64,000 bases of DNA, taken from contig NZ_JXJU01000007.1 in NCBI RefSeq assembly GCF_002441655.1, forward strand, positions 55,561 through 119,560, in the 5' to 3' direction. The stretch is from Lactococcus fujiensis JCM 16395. GTDB taxonomy: Bacteria; Bacillota; Bacilli; Lactobacillales; Streptococcaceae. Positions 61,036 to 64,000 of the stretch are shown one piece after another. The notes beneath the pieces were generated by a model, which searched no databases, had not been told where the DNA came from, and saw only the letters and a list, made by a program, of their open reading frames with translations. Made by a program: the position numbers and the translations under genes. Position 1 is the first letter of the stretch; every line of letters begins with the position of its first letter.

Positions 61036-62061
61036 ATGGCAGTAACAGCAGCAATGGTAAAAGAATTGCGTGAAAAAACTGGTGCAGGCGTAATGGATGC
61101 TAAAAAGGCACTTGTTGAAACTGATGGAAATATGGAAGCAGCAGCAGAATTGCTTCATGAAAAAGGAGCTGCAAAAGCAGCTAAAAAAGCAGACCGCGTA
61201 ACAGCAGAAGGTTTGACAGGAGTTGCCGTTGACGGGAATTCAGCAGCACTCGTAGAAATCAATTCTGAAACTGACTTCGTTGCTAAAAATGACCAATTCG
61301 TAGAACTTGTTAAAGAAACAGCAGAATTAATTGCTAGCAAAAAACCAGCTGATAATGAAGCTGCGCTTGCACTTACAACTAAATCTGGAGAAACATTAGA
61401 ACAAGCATTCATCCAAGCAACTGCAACTATCGGTGAAAAAATTTCATTCCGTCGTTTTGTATTGTCTGAAAAAACGGATAGCCAACACTTTGGTATTTAC
61501 CAACATAATCAAGGCCGTATTGGTGTCGTTTCAGTTATCGAAGGTGGCGACGATGCGTTGGCTAAACAATTATCAATGCATATTGCAGCAATGCACCCAA
61601 CAGTTCTTTCTTATACCGAACTTGACCCAGCCTTTGTTCATGAAGAAATTGCTAAAATGAATCACGATATTGACCTTGACAATGAAAGTCGTGCTTTGGT
61701 TGATAAAGCACCATTGCCACACCTTGTTTACGGATCAAAAGCTCAATTGACTGACGAAGTTATTGCAAAAGCCGAAGAAGACATTAAAGCAGAACTCACT
61801 GCTGAACATAAACCAGAAAAAATTTGGGACAAGATTATCCCAGGTAAGATGGCTCGCTTCATGGTTGATAACACAAAGGTTGACCAAGAATACACACTCC
61901 TTGCGCAACTTTATGTAATGGATGATAGCAAAACAGTTGAACAATACCTTGAAAGTCAGAACGCTAAAGTCGTAAGCTTCGGACGCTTTGAAGTGGGAGA
62001 AGGAATTGAAAAAGCTGAAAATGATTTTGCAGCAGAAGTTGCAGCACAAGCTGGAATGTAA
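61036..62061 (+). CDS. tsf: Elongation factor Ts
   Basis: The 341-residue factor recharges EF-Tu with [22 protein letters not shown] near residue 8-26 is the UBA-like N-terminal domain, and [15 protein letters not shown] near 74-88 is the core EF-Tu contact. It is longer than the E. coli protein (283), as usual for lactococci, with an insert in the C-terminal domain. AAAGGAG precedes the ATG. It follows rpsB. Confidence 0.97.
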   Translation: MAVTAAMVKELREKTGAGVMDAKKALVETDGNMEAAAELLHEKGAAKAAKKADRVTAEGLTGVAVDGNSAALVEINSETDFVAKNDQFVELVKETAELIASKKPADNEAALALTTKSGETLEQAFIQATATIGEKISFRRFVLSEKTDSQHFGIYQHNQGRIGVVSVIEGGDDALAKQLSMHIAAMHPTVLSYTELDPAFVHEEIAKMNHDIDLDNESRALVDKAPLPHLVYGSKAQLTDEVIAKAEEDIKAELTAEHKPEKIWDKIIPGKMARFMVDNTKVDQEYTLLAQLYVMDDSKTVEQYLESQNAKVVSFGRFEVGEGIEKAENDFAAEVAAQAGM

Positions 62062-62094
62062 TCAATTCTTTAAATAAAACGAAATAAAATATTA

Positions 62095-62121
62095 AAATCC
62101 GTCTTCCAGATGGGTTTTTTT
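62095..62121 (+). terminator. tsf terminator
   Basis: AAAATCCGTCT pairs with AGATGGGTTTT (one G-U, with a slip) around TCC and is followed by T7. Confidence 0.8.
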
Positions 62122-62251
62122 ATTGAAAATTGTGAAAATACTTAAAAAAAATAATGTATTTATCAGGTTTTATGTGCTATAATTATATACGAGGTTTTGT
62201 ACCTAAAAAAACCAAAACTAAATAAGTGAAATAAAAAATTTGGAGTAACCC

Positions 62252-63982
62252 ATGTCAAGTACTATTATTATCCTGATTGTTGTACTCGTAGCCATCATCA
62301 TTGGCTTCTATATTTTCGCAATGGTTATGCGTAAAAAAACCGAGAATCGAATTTTAGATCTTGAAGAGCGTAAGGAAAACCTATTCGACCTTCCTGTTCA
62401 GGAAGAAATTGATTCAATTAAAAAAATGCATTTAGTGGGTCAATCTCAGACCATTTTCCGTGAATGGAACCAAAAATGGATTGACTTATCATCCAATTCA
62501 TTTGCTGAATTGGAAAACCATATTTTTGAAGCGGAAGATTTAAATGATTCTTTCCACTTTTTCCGTGCTCGTGAGTCCGTTGCAGATAGCGAAGGACAAA
62601 TTGAAGTAATGGAAGATGAAGTGAAAACTATCCGCGATGGGATTGCTAAACTTACTGAACAAGAAAAACGAAATTCAAATAAAATTCAGGAGTCATTAGA
62701 CCTCTATGAATCGCTTCGCAACGACATCACTGATAATTCTGCTGTCTATGGATCAGTAATTACAGAAATCGAAAAACAATTGGACAACATCGAAACAGAG
62801 TTTTCGCAATTTGTGACCCTCAATTCAACTGGAGATCCAATTGAAGCTGCAGAAGTTCTAGAAACTGCTGAAGAGCATACTATTGCCCTCAGAGCGATTA
62901 CAGAACACATCCCTGAATATATCGAACAACTTGAAAAAGATCTTCCGAAACAAGTTTCCGAACTTGAAGAAGCCTATGAAAAATTCGCTGAAGAAGAATA
63001 TGCCCTCCCAAGTAGCATTGATATTGACGAAAAACTTGAAGATGTGCATCGCACTTTAAATAATGCCCGTGAGTACCTAGAACAATTTGAACTCGAACGT
63101 GTAGAAACAGAGTTGGAGCAAATTCAAGGTAAAATTGAAGATCTCTATGCCATTTTTGAAAAAGAATACGGTGCACGTCGCAATGTTGAGAAACGCTCTG
63201 GCGTACTCAGAGAGTATATCGAACATACTCGTCAAAATAATAAAAACCTGCTACTTGAAATCGATCACGTCACCCAATCTTATGTCTTGTCAGGCAATGA
63301 GAAAGGTTACGTTCGCGGTTACCAAGAACATCTGGATACTCTCGATCAAGATGTAAATGAAATTCTCCGTGATATTTCAGATCACACTGTTCCTTATTCT
63401 CAATTGTCTCGTCGAGTAAATGGTGTTGTTGACGCACTTGAGGATATTGAAAAGAATCAACTGAAAATCAGTAATCTCTTAGTTGGTCTCAAAGATGAAG
63501 AAAAAGCAGCACAAGAAATTGCTGATAAATTTGACTCAGAGTTGAGAACGATCAAACGATATGTGGAGAAAAAGAATCTCCCAGGCTTGCCAAAAGATTA
63601 CTTGGATCTGTTCTTCATGACGGGTGATCGTGTTCAAAGTTTATTTAAAGAATTAAACAAAGTGCGAATCAACATTGACACTATTAATCACTTGGTTGAT
63701 GTTTCTACAGAAGACATGCACGTTTTGAAAGATGCTACAGATAACTTAGTAGACCATGCAATTCTTGCAGAACAATTGATGCAATATGCTAACCGCTATA
63801 AAACAACCGATGAACGTGTTGCAATAGGAATTGCTAAATCAATGCATCTATTTGAAGCCAGCCAAAACTACAATGCTTCATTTGATGAAATCACTAAGAC
63901 ACTAGAAACTGTTGAACCAGGTGCTGCCGAAAGAATTTCCCGCGTTTATTTCAAGGATAAAGTGAAAGCAGAATACAGATAA
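62252..63982 (+). CDS. ezrA: Septation ring formation regulator EzrA
   Basis: The 576-residue division protein restrains FtsZ assembly away from midcell and takes part in the septal ring. One membrane helix (about 4-26) at the N-terminus is followed by a long cytoplasmic part of repeated spectrin-like coiled coils (many E/L/K heptads from about 100 to 520). The QxxYANRYK-like end block [15 protein letters not shown] near residue 511 is conserved in EzrA. TTGGAG precedes the ATG. The gene is complete and ends 18 bases before the window edge. Confidence 0.95.
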   Translation: MSSTIIILIVVLVAIIIGFYIFAMVMRKKTENRILDLEERKENLFDLPVQEEIDSIKKMHLVGQSQTIFREWNQKWIDLSSNSFAELENHIFEAEDLNDSFHFFRARESVADSEGQIEVMEDEVKTIRDGIAKLTEQEKRNSNKIQESLDLYESLRNDITDNSAVYGSVITEIEKQLDNIETEFSQFVTLNSTGDPIEAAEVLETAEEHTIALRAITEHIPEYIEQLEKDLPKQVSELEEAYEKFAEEEYALPSSIDIDEKLEDVHRTLNNAREYLEQFELERVETELEQIQGKIEDLYAIFEKEYGARRNVEKRSGVLREYIEHTRQNNKNLLLEIDHVTQSYVLSGNEKGYVRGYQEHLDTLDQDVNEILRDISDHTVPYSQLSRRVNGVVDALEDIEKNQLKISNLLVGLKDEEKAAQEIADKFDSELRTIKRYVEKKNLPGLPKDYLDLFFMTGDRVQSLFKELNKVRINIDTINHLVDVSTEDMHVLKDATDNLVDHAILAEQLMQYANRYKTTDERVAIGIAKSMHLFEASQNYNASFDEITKTLETVEPGAAERISRVYFKDKVKAEYR

Positions 63983-64000
63983 AAAATTCTCCTAAAGGGA

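Overview
The window looks like a chromosomal segment of a low-GC lactic acid bacterium in the Streptococcaceae, most probably Lactococcus. The reasons are gene content and order (glnR-glnA, dnaX next to a free-Met sulfoxide reductase, rpsF-ssb-rpsR, rpsB-tsf, ezrA), DUF1912, DUF960 and DUF6287-like proteins, AAAGGAGG ribosome sites and extended -10 (TGN-TATAAT) promoters. I cannot fix the species from sequence alone. There are no rRNA or tRNA genes, CRISPR arrays, prophages or intact insertion sequences.

1-9.7 kb: nitrogen control (GlnR box, glnR, glnA), then a decaying stretch (a membrane-anchored pseudogene and a broken PadR/DUF1129-like pair) mixed with a chorismate mutase, an acetyltransferase, a methionine sulfoxide reductase and dnaX. 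A lysine permease follows, read leftward behind a well-formed lysine riboswitch. 9.8-13.2 kb: uppP, a large lipoprotein and the rpsF-ssb-rpsR operon.

13.2-22.6 kb: an amino-sugar locus. An RpiR regulator is followed by a mannose-family PTS EIIB-EIIC-EIID set without EIIA, then nagA, then EIIA-YajC-EIIB-EIIC-EIID-agaS-lacD. The three transcription units each carry a pair of similar AT-rich boxes about 32 bp apart, the nearer one lying on the -35 region. This is a strong candidate operator set for the RpiR protein. The encoded route is uptake of an N-acetylated hexosamine (probably GalNAc), deacetylation, AgaS conversion to tagatose-6-P and LacD cleavage; the tagatose-6-P kinase is not in the window.

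22.6-35.9 kb: a metallophosphoesterase, a DUF960 protein, a gluconate locus (RpiR regulator, gnd, gntK, frameshifted gntP), recX, an RlmD-type rRNA methylase, paired acetyltransferases, small conserved proteins, a cytoplasmic alpha-amylase and a DUF554 membrane protein. 35.9-42.1 kb: a T-box leader controlling an alpha/beta hydrolase plus valS, a lipoprotein and pgi.

42.1-55.9 kb: a degenerate repeat array, four tandem paralogous MFS transporters, a ClC channel, a CPBP membrane protease, menA, rsmD-coaD-PDZ protease, and two Rgg-type regulators followed by a small secreted protein and a membrane protein. 55.9-64 kb: adhE with two Rex-like boxes, a lactonase-family beta-propeller, rpsB with a structured leader, tsf and ezrA.

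Two cross-cutting signals stand out. Six genes have the -10 hexamer ending exactly 6-7 nt before the start codon with no Shine-Dalgarno, as expected for leaderless mRNAs. The RpiR operator pairs unify the whole amino-sugar locus.
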